Assembly (NCBI RefSeq): GCF_020164595.1
Contig: NZ_JAIQZE010000009.1
Span: 1 to 64,000 of the forward strand
Source: Psychroflexus longus
Lineage (GTDB): Bacteria; Bacteroidota; Bacteroidia; Flavobacteriales; Flavobacteriaceae
Direction: 5' to 3'
Length of the DNA: 64,000 nucleotides
The notes beneath the pieces were generated by a model. It made no database searches, was not told the origin of the DNA, and worked only from the letters and a program-made list of their open reading frames with translations. Positions 53,854-63,600 of the stretch are shown in pieces. Numbering within the stretch: the stretch's first letter is position 1; every line of letters starts with the position of its first letter. The position numbers and the translations under genes are program-made.

Positions 53854-54753
53854 ATGGAGACTGCAGTATTAGAGAAAAATAAAACGACTACCGAGAATAA
53901 AACCACAACCAGAACGGGTAAACCTAAATGGTTGCGTGTAAAATTACCTACTGGTAAGAAATATAGAAACTTAAGGAATCTTGTAGATAAATATGACCTG
54001 CATACAATATGTACCTCTGGAAGCTGTCCAAATATGGGGGAATGTTGGGGAGAAGGTACTGCTACATTTATGATACTTGGAAATATATGTACACGTTCCT
54101 GTGGATTTTGCGGTGTAAAAACTGGCAGACCAGAAGATGTGGAGTGGGATGAGCCAGAAAAAGTAGCAAGATCCATCAAGATAATGGGAGTAAAACATGC
54201 AGTTGTGACTTCTGTAGATAGGGATGACCTTAAGGATATGGGTTCTATTATCTGGGCTGAAACAGTAAATGCCATTAGAAGAATGAATCCTAACACTACT
54301 TTAGAGACACTAATTCCTGATTTTCAAGGAAATACCAGGAACATAGATCGAATTATTGAAGTAGCTCCTGAAGTGGTTTCTCATAACATAGAAACGGTAA
54401 GACGTTTAACCAGAGAAGTAAGAATTCAAGCTAAATACGATAAAAGTTTGGAGGTTTTGAGATATCTTAAGGCTCAGGGCATCAAAAGAACTAAATCTGG
54501 AATCATGCTCGGACTTGGTGAAAAAGAGGAAGAAGTGATTCAAACTCTAAAAGATTTGAGGAGCGTAGACGTAGATGTTGTAACTATAGGTCAATATTTA
54601 CAACCAAGTAAACAACATCTGCCAGTACAAGAATTTATTACTCCAGAACAATTTAAAAAATATGAAACCATCGGAAAAGAATTAGGTTTCCGTCATGTTG
54701 AAAGTTCTGCTTTGGTAAGATCTTCTTACAAAGCCCACAAACATCTTGAATAA
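53854..54753 (+). CDS. lipA: Lipoyl synthase
   Basis: LipA inserts two sulfurs into protein-bound octanoyl chains using radical SAM chemistry. The 299-residue protein has the auxiliary-cluster cysteines Cys53, Cys58 and Cys64 (CTSGSCPNMGEC) and the radical SAM cysteines Cys79, Cys83 and Cys86 (CTRSCGFC). The C-terminal RSSY serine that ligates the auxiliary cluster is also present. The ATG at 53854 was chosen; a start at 53782 adds 24 residues unlike the family and lies upstream of the probable promoter. It is two bases upstream of gap. Confidence 0.96.
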   Translation: METAVLEKNKTTTENKTTTRTGKPKWLRVKLPTGKKYRNLRNLVDKYDLHTICTSGSCPNMGECWGEGTATFMILGNICTRSCGFCGVKTGRPEDVEWDEPEKVARSIKIMGVKHAVVTSVDRDDLKDMGSIIWAETVNAIRRMNPNTTLETLIPDFQGNTRNIDRIIEVAPEVVSHNIETVRRLTREVRIQAKYDKSLEVLRYLKAQGIKRTKSGIMLGLGEKEEEVIQTLKDLRSVDVDVVTIGQYLQPSKQHLPVQEFITPEQFKKYETIGKELGFRHVESSALVRSSYKAHKHLE

Positions 54754-54755
54754 GA

Positions 54756-55757
54756 ATGAGTAAAAAAATAAGAGTAGGAATTAATGGCTTTGGTCGTATC
54801 GGTCGAAGCCTTTTTCGTTTGTTATATCAGCACCCACAAATTGAAATCGTTGCCATCAACGATCTTGCTGATGCGAGAACATTATCACATTTGTTGAAAT
54901 ACGATAGCGTTCACGGTCAATTTCCTTTTAAAGTCAGTTACAACGACGAAGGTGTTCTGGTGGAAGGAAAGCTGTTTCCGCTTGTCAATATTCCAAAACT
55001 TGAAGACTTAAATTGGGGCAAATTCGATGTGGAGACCCTTATAGAATGTACAGGTCAATTTAAAACCAAGACTCAACTACAACATCATCTTGAAGCAGGA
55101 GCCAAAAAAGTGATTTTGAGTGTTCCTCCTAGCGATGATTCTGTAAAAATGGTGGTTTTGGGAGTAAACGACTGGGTTCTGGAAGAAGATGATGTCATGA
55201 TTTCAAATGCCTCTTGTACCACCAACAATGCAGCTCCTATGCTAAAAGTGATTCACGATGCTTTTGAAGTGGAACAGGCATACATTTCTACAGTTCACTC
55301 CTACACTTCTGATCAGAGTTTGCATGATAAACCTCATCGGGATTTGAGACGCGCAAGAGCAGCTTCGCAATCTATTATACCGACAACAACCGGTGCTGCA
55401 AAAGCTCTGACGAAAATTTTTCCAGACTTAAGCGAGGTTATCGGAGGTTGTGGAATACGCGTTCCTGTTCCTAATGGTTCATTGACGGATATGACTTTAA
55501 ATGTGAAAACTTCAACTACTATTGAAGAGGTAAATGCTCTTTTTAAGAAGGCTTCAGAAACTCATTTGAAAGGAATTTTAGAATACTCTGAGTTGCCTTT
55601 GGTCAGTATTGATATAGTAGGAAATCCTTATTCCTGTGTGTTTGATGCTGAAATGACTTCTGTTATTGGTGGAAATTTAATCAAGTTAATTGGCTGGTAT
55701 GATAACGAAAGAGGTTACAGCAATCGCCTTATTGACTTAATTTTAAAAATGAATTAA
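54756..55757 (+). CDS. gap: Type I glyceraldehyde-3-phosphate dehydrogenase
   Basis: The 333-residue enzyme oxidises glyceraldehyde-3-phosphate in glycolysis or acts in reverse in gluconeogenesis. It shows the NAD fold INGFGRIGRSLFR with VAINDLAD (an Asp favouring NAD), the catalytic Cys154 in SNASCTTNNAAP, and the C-terminal GWYDNERGYSNRL. It is co-transcribed with lipA. The stop overlaps the convergent cmk stop by three to four bases. Flavobacteria often have a second gap gene, so its glycolytic share here is unknown. Confidence 0.95.
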   Translation: MSKKIRVGINGFGRIGRSLFRLLYQHPQIEIVAINDLADARTLSHLLKYDSVHGQFPFKVSYNDEGVLVEGKLFPLVNIPKLEDLNWGKFDVETLIECTGQFKTKTQLQHHLEAGAKKVILSVPPSDDSVKMVVLGVNDWVLEEDDVMISNASCTTNNAAPMLKVIHDAFEVEQAYISTVHSYTSDQSLHDKPHRDLRRARAASQSIIPTTTGAAKALTKIFPDLSEVIGGCGIRVPVPNGSLTDMTLNVKTSTTIEEVNALFKKASETHLKGILEYSELPLVSIDIVGNPYSCVFDAEMTSVIGGNLIKLIGWYDNERGYSNRLIDLILKMN

Positions 55758-56446
55758 GCTGATATCATTTTTTCCTTCGCCAAATTCAAAATTTTTGCAA
55801 ATTGCTCTTCTTGAGATAGATTGCTGTTATCAATTTTGATTGCGTCTTCCGACTGTATGAGCGGCGAGTTTTTTCTATTGGAATCGATATCGTCACGGTG
55901 CTGGACGTTTTTTAGAACTTCTTCAAAGTTAATGTCTTCTCCTTTTTCTTTCAGTTCATTATAACGACGCTGAGCTCTAATATTTGCACTAGCAGTCATG
56001 AAAATTTTAAGCTCTGCCTCAGGAAATACTACACTACCGATGTCTCTGCCATCCATCACAATCCCTTTTTCTTCTCCAAGTTCCTTTTGAATTTGAACTA
56101 GTTTTTCTCTCACCTCATCAATTTTAGCAACAGAACTGACATTTCCTGAAACTTCCATGGTCCTGATTTCTTTTTCAACATTTTCGCCATTCAGTAAAAC
56201 ATCATTGCTGCCAGCTTTAGGATTGTATTCAAAATTAATTTTGATTTCAGGAAGGTGATCAATGAGTTTTGAATCATCGACTTCCCCATCCACAATCCAA
56301 TTGTTTCTCATCGCAAAAAGCGTCACTGCCCTGTACATAGCTCCAGTATCCACATATTTGTACCCCAGTTCACTGGCAAGCTTTTTAGCTACGGTACTTT
56401 TTCCTGTTGAAGAATGGCCGTCTATGGCGATAACGATGGATTTCAT
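55754..56446 (-). CDS. cmk: Cytidylate kinase
   Basis: Cmk phosphorylates CMP and dCMP. The 230-residue protein has the P-loop GHSSTGKS (residues 10-17), YVDTGAMYRAVT and VMDGRDIGSVVFPEAELKIF. The ATG at 56446 lies one base after the stop of the PgpH-like gene, showing co-transcription. A longer start at 56464 was rejected because it precedes the P-loop strand with unsupported residues. Confidence 0.95.
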   Translation of the reverse strand: MKSIVIAIDGHSSTGKSTVAKKLASELGYKYVDTGAMYRAVTLFAMRNNWIVDGEVDDSKLIDHLPEIKINFEYNPKAGSNDVLLNGENVEKEIRTMEVSGNVSSVAKIDEVREKLVQIQKELGEEKGIVMDGRDIGSVVFPEAELKIFMTASANIRAQRRYNELKEKGEDINFEEVLKNVQHRDDIDSNRKNSPLIQSEDAIKIDNSNLSQEEQFAKILNLAKEKMISA

Positions 56447-56447
56447 A

Positions 56448-58496
56448 TTAATCTGGATATTCAATTCTAAGGTGATAAATATTATTCAATTTAGCCTTCA
56501 AAATCTTTTTAATAGATTGAATTTCTTTGAAGGTAATATTAGCATTTATAAATTGATCTTCTTGAATTTGCTTATTGATGATTTTTTCTACAAAATCATC
56601 AATAAGCTGCGTATTTGGTTCTTTAAGCGATTTACTTGCTGCCTCTACAGAGTCGCACATCATCAAAATCGCCGTTTCTTTACTGAAAGGAATAGGACCA
56701 GGATATCTAAAGTCTTTTTTATCAGTAATCTCCTCTCCTTCGTCGTCTTCTTTTTGCTTGGCATAGAAATAATAAACTGTAGTCGTCCCGTGGTGAGTCC
56801 TTATGAAATCGATGATTCTATCTGGAAGATTCCTACGTTTTGCAATTTCGATCCCTTCCAATCTGTGATTGATAATCACTTCTGCACTTTCCCGAGGTGA
56901 AAGTTCATCATGAGGGGAAACGGAAGTCGTTTGATTTTCAGTAAAATAGATAGGGTTTTTCATTTTACCAATATCATGGTATAAAGCTCCAACGCGAATG
57001 AGTAACGAATTAGCTCCTATTTCATTAGCGGCCGCTTCTGCAAGGTTGGCCACGTTCAAAGAATGGTGAAAAGTTCCCGGAGCAACATTGGCAAGTTCTT
57101 TTAGTAATTTGGAATTGGTATCCGAAAGTTCTAAAAGCGAAAGATCTGATATTAGACCGAAAATCTTTTCATAAGCATAAATCAAAGGCTGAACGAAAAG
57201 TAAGCCTACTCCACTAAGGAGGAAATAAATAAAATTATTGTAATTAATTTCAGCAATACTTCCTTCTTTAATCATGTTAAAAGCGAAGTAAGCGAAAATA
57301 TAAACCAACGTAATTTGAACAACAGATATAAATAAATTAGCTCTTTTATATAATTCTGAAACTGTCAAAATGGTAACTATACCAGCTATAATTTGTAAGA
57401 ACATGTACTCAAAACTATCGGGTACGATAAGACCCAGAATCAAAACAGTAATCATGTGAGTAAAAAGACCGAGTCGCGCATCGAAAAACGCCTTCAAAGT
57501 CAACGGCAGAATACACAACGGAACTACGTAAACATAATCTGTATCCAGTCTTAGCACCAATAAGGTAAGGAAAACAAGAAACAGAATATTAAAAAATATG
57601 AAGGTAATTTTATTGTTATTGTCATAAATGTCTGGTCTGTATTGTCTTATAAACAACAGCAACATTAATAAAGAAAGTCCAACAAGACAAGTATAGCCAG
57701 TGATCACTACTACAAACGCAGAAGACTCCAAGCTTTGTGACTCATACTCGTATTTTAGGGAATTCAACATTCTGAGCTTCTCTCCCTCTATAATCTCACC
57801 TTTGGCAATTATTTTACTGCCCTTGGTCACCCGTCCTCTGGTGTAGGAGATTTGTTCAAATTTTGATTGAATCTGCTTTTGATTAAGCTCTTCATCATAC
57901 TCGACATTAACTTCTAAAACTTCAAAAAATATTTCTAAAAGCTCATTTTTTAAATTTGATAAATTGTTCCCTTCAATTTTAGAAATCAGAAAAGGCTTTA
58001 AGTCTTGTTGAGTAAGAAGATCCTTATATAACAATTCTTCAACTTGCTTATTCTTGATGAGGAATATTATGGAATAGTTATTATCATCTCCATCTTGAAT
58101 TCGTATCCCATTCTGATAAATCTCATCTAGAGTTTTCGAAATGAATTCAGTAGCTTTTTGATCGGATTTTACAAGTGAATCCTGAGAAATATCAAGTTTT
58201 TCCTGCCAATTATTTTTTACACTTTCAGCAGTAGAAACGTCATATTGGAAATAAGGAATATGGGTTTTTCTTATTCTAGACTTCTCTGCAGCGATCTCTT
58301 CATCAGATTTTAGAATTGCAAAATCAAAAGGAGCATAAAGATTTTCATACTGCCATGGCTTTCCTTTGATAATCTCATATTTGAACTGGCCACCTGTTGG
58401 GAAAAAATAAACAATAAGAAATACACTAATAGCTAAAAGAAAAAACTTAAAGATGATAGATTGATTTCTGTAAAGTTTGTCTAGGAGGTTTTTCAT
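56448..58496 (-). CDS. PgpH-like membrane HD phosphohydrolase (probable c-di-AMP phosphodiesterase)
   Basis: The 682-residue protein has an N-terminal membrane helix (about 13-32), a 7TMR-HDED extracytoplasmic region (about 33-250), seven membrane helices (about 255-450) and a cytoplasmic HD domain. His507 and Asp508 lie in LYHDIGKMKNPIYF, and HHGTTTVYYFY gives further ligands. Known PgpH proteins hydrolyse c-di-AMP to pApA. A cyclic-di-AMP role here is inferred from the family. It is in an operon with cmk, one base apart. Confidence 0.88.
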   Translation of the reverse strand: MKNLLDKLYRNQSIIFKFFLLAISVFLIVYFFPTGGQFKYEIIKGKPWQYENLYAPFDFAILKSDEEIAAEKSRIRKTHIPYFQYDVSTAESVKNNWQEKLDISQDSLVKSDQKATEFISKTLDEIYQNGIRIQDGDDNNYSIIFLIKNKQVEELLYKDLLTQQDLKPFLISKIEGNNLSNLKNELLEIFFEVLEVNVEYDEELNQKQIQSKFEQISYTRGRVTKGSKIIAKGEIIEGEKLRMLNSLKYEYESQSLESSAFVVVITGYTCLVGLSLLMLLLFIRQYRPDIYDNNNKITFIFFNILFLVFLTLLVLRLDTDYVYVVPLCILPLTLKAFFDARLGLFTHMITVLILGLIVPDSFEYMFLQIIAGIVTILTVSELYKRANLFISVVQITLVYIFAYFAFNMIKEGSIAEINYNNFIYFLLSGVGLLFVQPLIYAYEKIFGLISDLSLLELSDTNSKLLKELANVAPGTFHHSLNVANLAEAAANEIGANSLLIRVGALYHDIGKMKNPIYFTENQTTSVSPHDELSPRESAEVIINHRLEGIEIAKRRNLPDRIIDFIRTHHGTTTVYYFYAKQKEDDEGEEITDKKDFRYPGPIPFSKETAILMMCDSVEAASKSLKEPNTQLIDDFVEKIINKQIQEDQFINANITFKEIQSIKKILKAKLNNIYHLRIEYPD

Positions 58497-58510
58497 AACT
58501 AAATGTTGTT

Positions 58511-58518
58511 CAAAAATA
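58511..58518 (-). promoter_or_regulatory. Likely -7 element of the pgpH-cmk promoter
   Basis: TATTTTTG on the minus strand fits TAnnTTTG and lies 14 bases before the ATG at 58496. The -33 match is weak. The rest of the gap to 58684 shows no other clear site. Confidence 0.4.
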
Positions 58519-58683
58519 TAAAATTAAATGGTTCGAGTCTCTATCTGGATTCAATAGTTTTGGTGATAATAAATTCAAGAGGCATCAAGAAGTGTGTCTT
58601 CACAAAAAATATTTAACGTGTAGTTTAAACTCATACGATTGAGTTAAAATTCTTAAATTCGCTCAAACAAAAATTTCAAATTT

Positions 58684-59859
58684 ATGTCTAAAGATATCGT
58701 TATAGTAAGTGCTGCAAGAACACCAATCGGGAGTTTTCTTGGGAGCTTGGCTTCAATTCCTGCAACAAAGTTAGGTGAGATCGCTATAAAAGGTGCACTT
58801 TCAAAAATCAATCTAAAACCAGAGCTTGTTGATGAAGTTCTTATGGGAAATGTGGTACAAGCCAACAATGGTCAGGCTCCTGCAAGACAGGCAGCCATAG
58901 GTGCTGGAATTCCAGATACTGTGCCATGTACAACGATCAACAAAGTTTGCGCTAGTGGAATGAAAGCTGTATCACAAGCTGCACAGGCAATAGCTGCAGG
59001 TGATGCAGAAATTGTTATTGCTGGTGGTATGGAAAACATGAGTATGATTCCCCATTACCTTCACTTAAGAAACGGTCAAAAATTCGGACCAGCTCAAATG
59101 GTGGACGGATTGCAACGCGATGGCCTTGTAGATGCCTATGATAATAATGCCATGGGAACTTGTGCAGATCTTTGTGCTACAGAGCATGATATTTCGAGAG
59201 AAGAGCAGGATGAATTTGCAAAGGAATCATACCGAAGAAGTGCCGAAGCATGGAAGCAAGGTAAATTTGATGATGAAGTAGTACCTGTTGAAATTCATCA
59301 ACGTCGTGGTGAACCTGTAATCATGAAGGAAGATGAGGAGTTTAAAAATATTAAACTTGATAAAATAAGTAAACTAAGACCTGCCTTTAGTAAAGATGGT
59401 ACGGCTACTGCAGCCAATTCTTCTACAATAAATGATGGTGCTGGAGCTGTTGTGTTGATGACAAGAGAAAAAGCTGAAGAGCTAGGACTTGAAATTTTAG
59501 CAACCATAAAAAGTTACGCAGATGCAGCTCAAGAACCTGAACGTTTTACAACTGCGCCGGCTAAAGCTTTACCAATTGCCCTTAAAAAAGCTAATCTGAA
59601 GAAAGAGGATATCGAGTATTTTGAATTCAATGAAGCTTTTTCCGTCGTCGGAATTGCCAATACAAAACTTCTAGAACTTGATCCTAAAAAAGTTAATATA
59701 CACGGAGGCGCTGTTTCCTTAGGTCATCCCTTAGGTTGTTCTGGTGTTAGAATTCTAATTACACTCATAAATATAATGAAGCAAAATAATGCTAAACTTG
59801 GTGCTGCAGCAATATGCAACGGAGGCGGTGGTGCTTCTGCTATGATTTTAGAACGCTAA
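58684..59859 (+). CDS. Acetyl-CoA C-acyltransferase (thiolase)
   Basis: The 391-residue enzyme has Cys89 in NKVCASGMKA as the acyl acceptor, NEAFSVV, the catalytic His in GHPLGCSG and the second Cys in CNGGGGASAMIL. Thiolases make acetoacetyl-CoA or cleave 3-ketoacyl-CoA. The family resembles acetoacetyl-CoA thiolases. No other beta-oxidation genes are adjacent. It is followed 17 bases later by the NlpC/P60 gene. Confidence 0.93.
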   Translation: MSKDIVIVSAARTPIGSFLGSLASIPATKLGEIAIKGALSKINLKPELVDEVLMGNVVQANNGQAPARQAAIGAGIPDTVPCTTINKVCASGMKAVSQAAQAIAAGDAEIVIAGGMENMSMIPHYLHLRNGQKFGPAQMVDGLQRDGLVDAYDNNAMGTCADLCATEHDISREEQDEFAKESYRRSAEAWKQGKFDDEVVPVEIHQRRGEPVIMKEDEEFKNIKLDKISKLRPAFSKDGTATAANSSTINDGAGAVVLMTREKAEELGLEILATIKSYADAAQEPERFTTAPAKALPIALKKANLKKEDIEYFEFNEAFSVVGIANTKLLELDPKKVNIHGGAVSLGHPLGCSGVRILITLINIMKQNNAKLGAAAICNGGGGASAMILER

Positions 59860-59876
59860 TTTTTCAATCTGTCCAA

Positions 59877-60620
59877 ATGCTATACGGAATTTGTCCCCTA
59901 AGTGTTGTTCCTGTGAGAGCAGAAGCAAGCGACTCTTCAGAAATGGTTACTCAGCTACTTTATGGAGATCATTTTGAAGTAATCGAAACACAACCTAAAT
60001 GGCTTAAAATTCGTATAGCTTTTGACAATTATGAGGGCTGGTTGGATAAAAAACAGGCTTTTGAAATTGATGAAGAAAATTTCAAAAACCTCCATAAAAA
60101 GAATGAATATTCTACAGATTTATTGAGTTTAATGACTACCGCAAATGGACAATTAATGCCCGTTTGTATTGGGTCTTCGATTCACTCCTCAACACTTCTT
60201 AGACATCAGTTTGATGGAGCCATTAATAAAAATTACACAAAAAACCATTTAGTAGATACTGCCATGCTTTATCTGAATTCTCCCTATTTATGGGGTGGGA
60301 AATCTCCATTTGGAATAGATTGCAGTGGATTTGTACAAATGGTTTACAAAATAAGTGGTATCCAATTATACCGAGATGCTTATGAACAAGCCAAGCAAGG
60401 TCAGGCGCTTTCATTTATCGAAGAAAGTGAGCCAGGTGACCTTGCTTTTTTTGATAATGAAGAAGGGAAAATAATTCACGTTGGGATTATGATGAAAGAT
60501 AATTATATCATTCACGCCCATGGACAAGTCCGAATAGATAGGATAGATCACTCTGGTATCTTCAATGTTGAAAGCGGTCGCTATTCACACAACTTGAGAG
60601 TGATCAAGAAAATAGTTTAG
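59877..60620 (+). CDS. NlpC/P60 (C40) peptidase with SH3-like region
   Basis: The 247-residue protein lacks a signal peptide. An SH3b-like region (about residues 1-120; VVPVRAEASDSSEMVTQLLYGD) precedes the catalytic NlpC/P60 domain. Cys149 lies in GIDCSGFVQMVY, His201 in IIHVGIMM, and the third polar residue is His213 in IIHAHGQVRI. It is likely a gamma-D-glutamyl-diamino acid endopeptidase that recycles peptidoglycan peptides, similar to YkfC. Because no signal was found, a cytoplasmic role is likely. An earlier in-frame start at 59814 overlaps the thiolase gene and was rejected. Its stop overlaps the next convergent gene by three to four bases. Confidence 0.88.
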   Translation: MLYGICPLSVVPVRAEASDSSEMVTQLLYGDHFEVIETQPKWLKIRIAFDNYEGWLDKKQAFEIDEENFKNLHKKNEYSTDLLSLMTTANGQLMPVCIGSSIHSSTLLRHQFDGAINKNYTKNHLVDTAMLYLNSPYLWGGKSPFGIDCSGFVQMVYKISGIQLYRDAYEQAKQGQALSFIEESEPGDLAFFDNEEGKIIHVGIMMKDNYIIHAHGQVRIDRIDHSGIFNVESGRYSHNLRVIKKIV

Positions 60621-63600
60621 AACTTTGCTCCAAAGCCGAAAGAAAACCAAAATCCGTCGTCGCTATGGAAGAAATTGAAAGTGCCCGAAAACAAATCAGC
60701 GCCATTCACCCAAAAACCTAAACCATAATCGTTTTGCCACTGATTGGACTCTGGAACGTCGGACCATACTCTACCAACATCAAAACCTCCAAAGATTCCA
60801 AACTGAAGCGGAATGAAACTCGTCTTAATTGGATTGAAACTGTGTCTTAGATCTATATTACCGACCAGACTTTCTCTTCCTATAAATCGATCTCTTCTAA
60901 AACCTCTTAGCCCATTTCTGGCTCCTAGAATTGCTCCCTGATAAAATTCATAATCATCATTAAAGATCAATTGAGAAGTAGCTTTGGTTCTTAATACCCA
61001 TTTCTGGTCATTTGAAATAGCATTATAAAACTCCAAATGCGGATTCAGAAAAACAAAATGCTTATCTACGTCTTTAGTATTCATTGTAGCTCCAAGTTCA
61101 ACTTTGAAATCCATACCCCGTTTTGGATTAAGTTCATCATCAAAACTGTGATACTGATAAGACGATTGGTAAGAAACAAAGTTTTTTGAATCAAAGAAGA
61201 TTGGATTATTGCTGAGCAACTCATCACCTACTAAGTCTATAAACCTGCCTTGAGTTCTTTCTACATCATAATTTTGAAAAGAAACTTTATTTTCAAAAAT
61301 GCTACCATATTTCGATGCTCTTCGAAGACCCAATTCAAATTCAAATTTTCTAATTTTTACACGATTAAAATTTCTTACAACATCATTATCAAAATATTCA
61401 GAATCATTTCCGAAGCCAAAAAAGTTCCTGGCGAAATTTGGACTTGTATACTCCAAAGAAGTGAAAAGATTGTGCTTACCTATAAGGTTAGCAAACTCAC
61501 CTTCGTAACCTACATCAAAGCCTCCGGTTGCGGTATAAATACCAGCTTTAATTTTGTGTTTGTAAGTGAAAGGATTTAATTGAAAGCCATTATAACCGAG
61601 TGACGCTTGAGCTCCAAATAACAATCCATCATCTGGATTAAAGCCTAAACGCGGTAAAAACGAACTTGTCCAGTTGATACTCCTATCTTTATCAAAAGTA
61701 TTGACCACATAATTATCGGTTCTAATCACTCGACCTCCTTTCTTTTCTACTATTGAATTTTCTAAAGTTTTGTGATCGTAAACTCTGACTTTTTTTCCAG
61801 CTTTAAGAGCGTAAAAATCACTATCATGACCACCTATGAGTCTAACCTTAATTTTTGCTGGATAATCTCCAGAAACAGTAAACGTATCTTCATCATCTAA
61901 ACCATAAATCCATATTTCTTTGGTGTATCTATCATCAAAGACTTTGTCAACAATTGTGTTTTTGCGGTCACCTTTTATATCCCGCATAATTTTCACTCTT
62001 GTTTGTCCATTTTCCTGACGATAGACATCTATAAAGTCATCTTTATCTGTAGCCGTTAAAACCGAAACTTCACTTATAATGTCATAATACTGATCAGCAT
62101 AATTTACCAAATGACCTAATCTAGATTCGAAAATTGAAATGAGGGTTTTTGTTTTTTCCTTGTTGATTTCTTCCGGTAGTTTAGAAAAAGCCTTTTGAAT
62201 CACTTCATCTGTTAAATGCTCTTGAATGTATTTAGCTTCTTTAACCCAATCTTCCTTGGTAGCATTTCTGATAATCATTCTGTCTAAACTCAAGCCAGAA
62301 GTATTTAAACCTTTTAGATTCTCAATGTCTCCAGTGTAAGGTTGAAATTTTTTGGGAGCAGAACTTATTGTTCTCAGCACATTAAAAAATCCACCATCAA
62401 AATTGGCAAAAACCTGATCTCTATCTCGAGGAATAGGTTTAAAAATTCTATCACCATTTTCAAGTTCGAATTCGGACCAGCGCCATTGGTCCTCATGCCT
62501 GTCCCAATCGCCTAAAAGCATATCAAATAATCGAGCCCTTAGATAATTGGATTCATCGAGCTTATATTTTTCATCCCTTCTCAAGCGCTCTATCATGTCA
62601 GCAGTGCTTACAATATCATGATTGGGATTCCCAAAAACATCAGTACCCATCCAATGCTCCTCTGGACGTTCTTCAATCATATATAATTGATTACCGTGTA
62701 CTTGGTTAAATTTTCCCAATGCCTTTTGTTTGGGAATATATACCAATTGAGGATTGGTGTGGTATACCCCGATAGCATCGGATAAATCCGGTATTGCCAT
62801 GAACCCAAAAGGATGGGCGGCGGTCAGAAAATCAAGAAGTGCTTCTTGTACAACTGTATCATCAAATTCATTATACAGGTTTTTATCAGGATAAACAAAC
62901 TGCTGAAGCAATCTTACAGCATCTTTTCTGATTTGTCTTATATTATATTCTCTGCCGTTTTTATCATTGAGTCGAAGAGAATTGGTTTGCATCCCACCTC
63001 CCATTCGCATCGACTCCAAACCCCCGTAAGCAGTATCTATCTTCAACACGGGAACTGTGATCTGGCGAGTGTACAGGTCTCTGTAATGCTGACCCCAAAC
63101 GCTTTCATAAAAACCTGTTCTATCGGTTTTTACATCTTCATATACTGAAGTAGTAACTGTTTCTGGGAAATTTTCAGGAAGACTTTCCAGGTCATAATTC
63201 TTTTCCCCTTCATAAATTTCTGTTTGAAAAATAAGTTCAGGTTCTTTATTATCTGCAGAATAAAATTGGACCCATGAAGAGCCATCATCAAAAACATCAA
63301 ACACTGCAAAACCATAACCCGGATAAGCAAACACTCCGTCAAGCCCTAATTTAGCATAAGACTTTTTGGAGCCAGATCCGGAAACAATCTGCTTGATCTT
63401 ATCATGCTCTATGTATTGCAAACTATGTTCATGTCCCGATGCAAAAACCACTCTATTCCAGCGACTGGCTATTGCTGAAATTCGTTTGACCATAGATTGG
63501 TATTGATTGTTCTGCGTATCTTGAACTGAAACTCCACCGGAAACCCTTATTAGAGTAGCCAAAGAAGCTAAGCCAGGCAAAGGGAATTTTCGTTGTGATG

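Noticed and set aside
53829-54296. A 155-codon antisense frame over lipA
   Set aside because: It lies inside a certain gene and lacks any recognisable domain.
56262-56900. A 212-codon plus-strand frame across cmk and the PgpH-like gene
   Set aside because: It overlaps two strong genes on the other strand, and its product has no known pattern.
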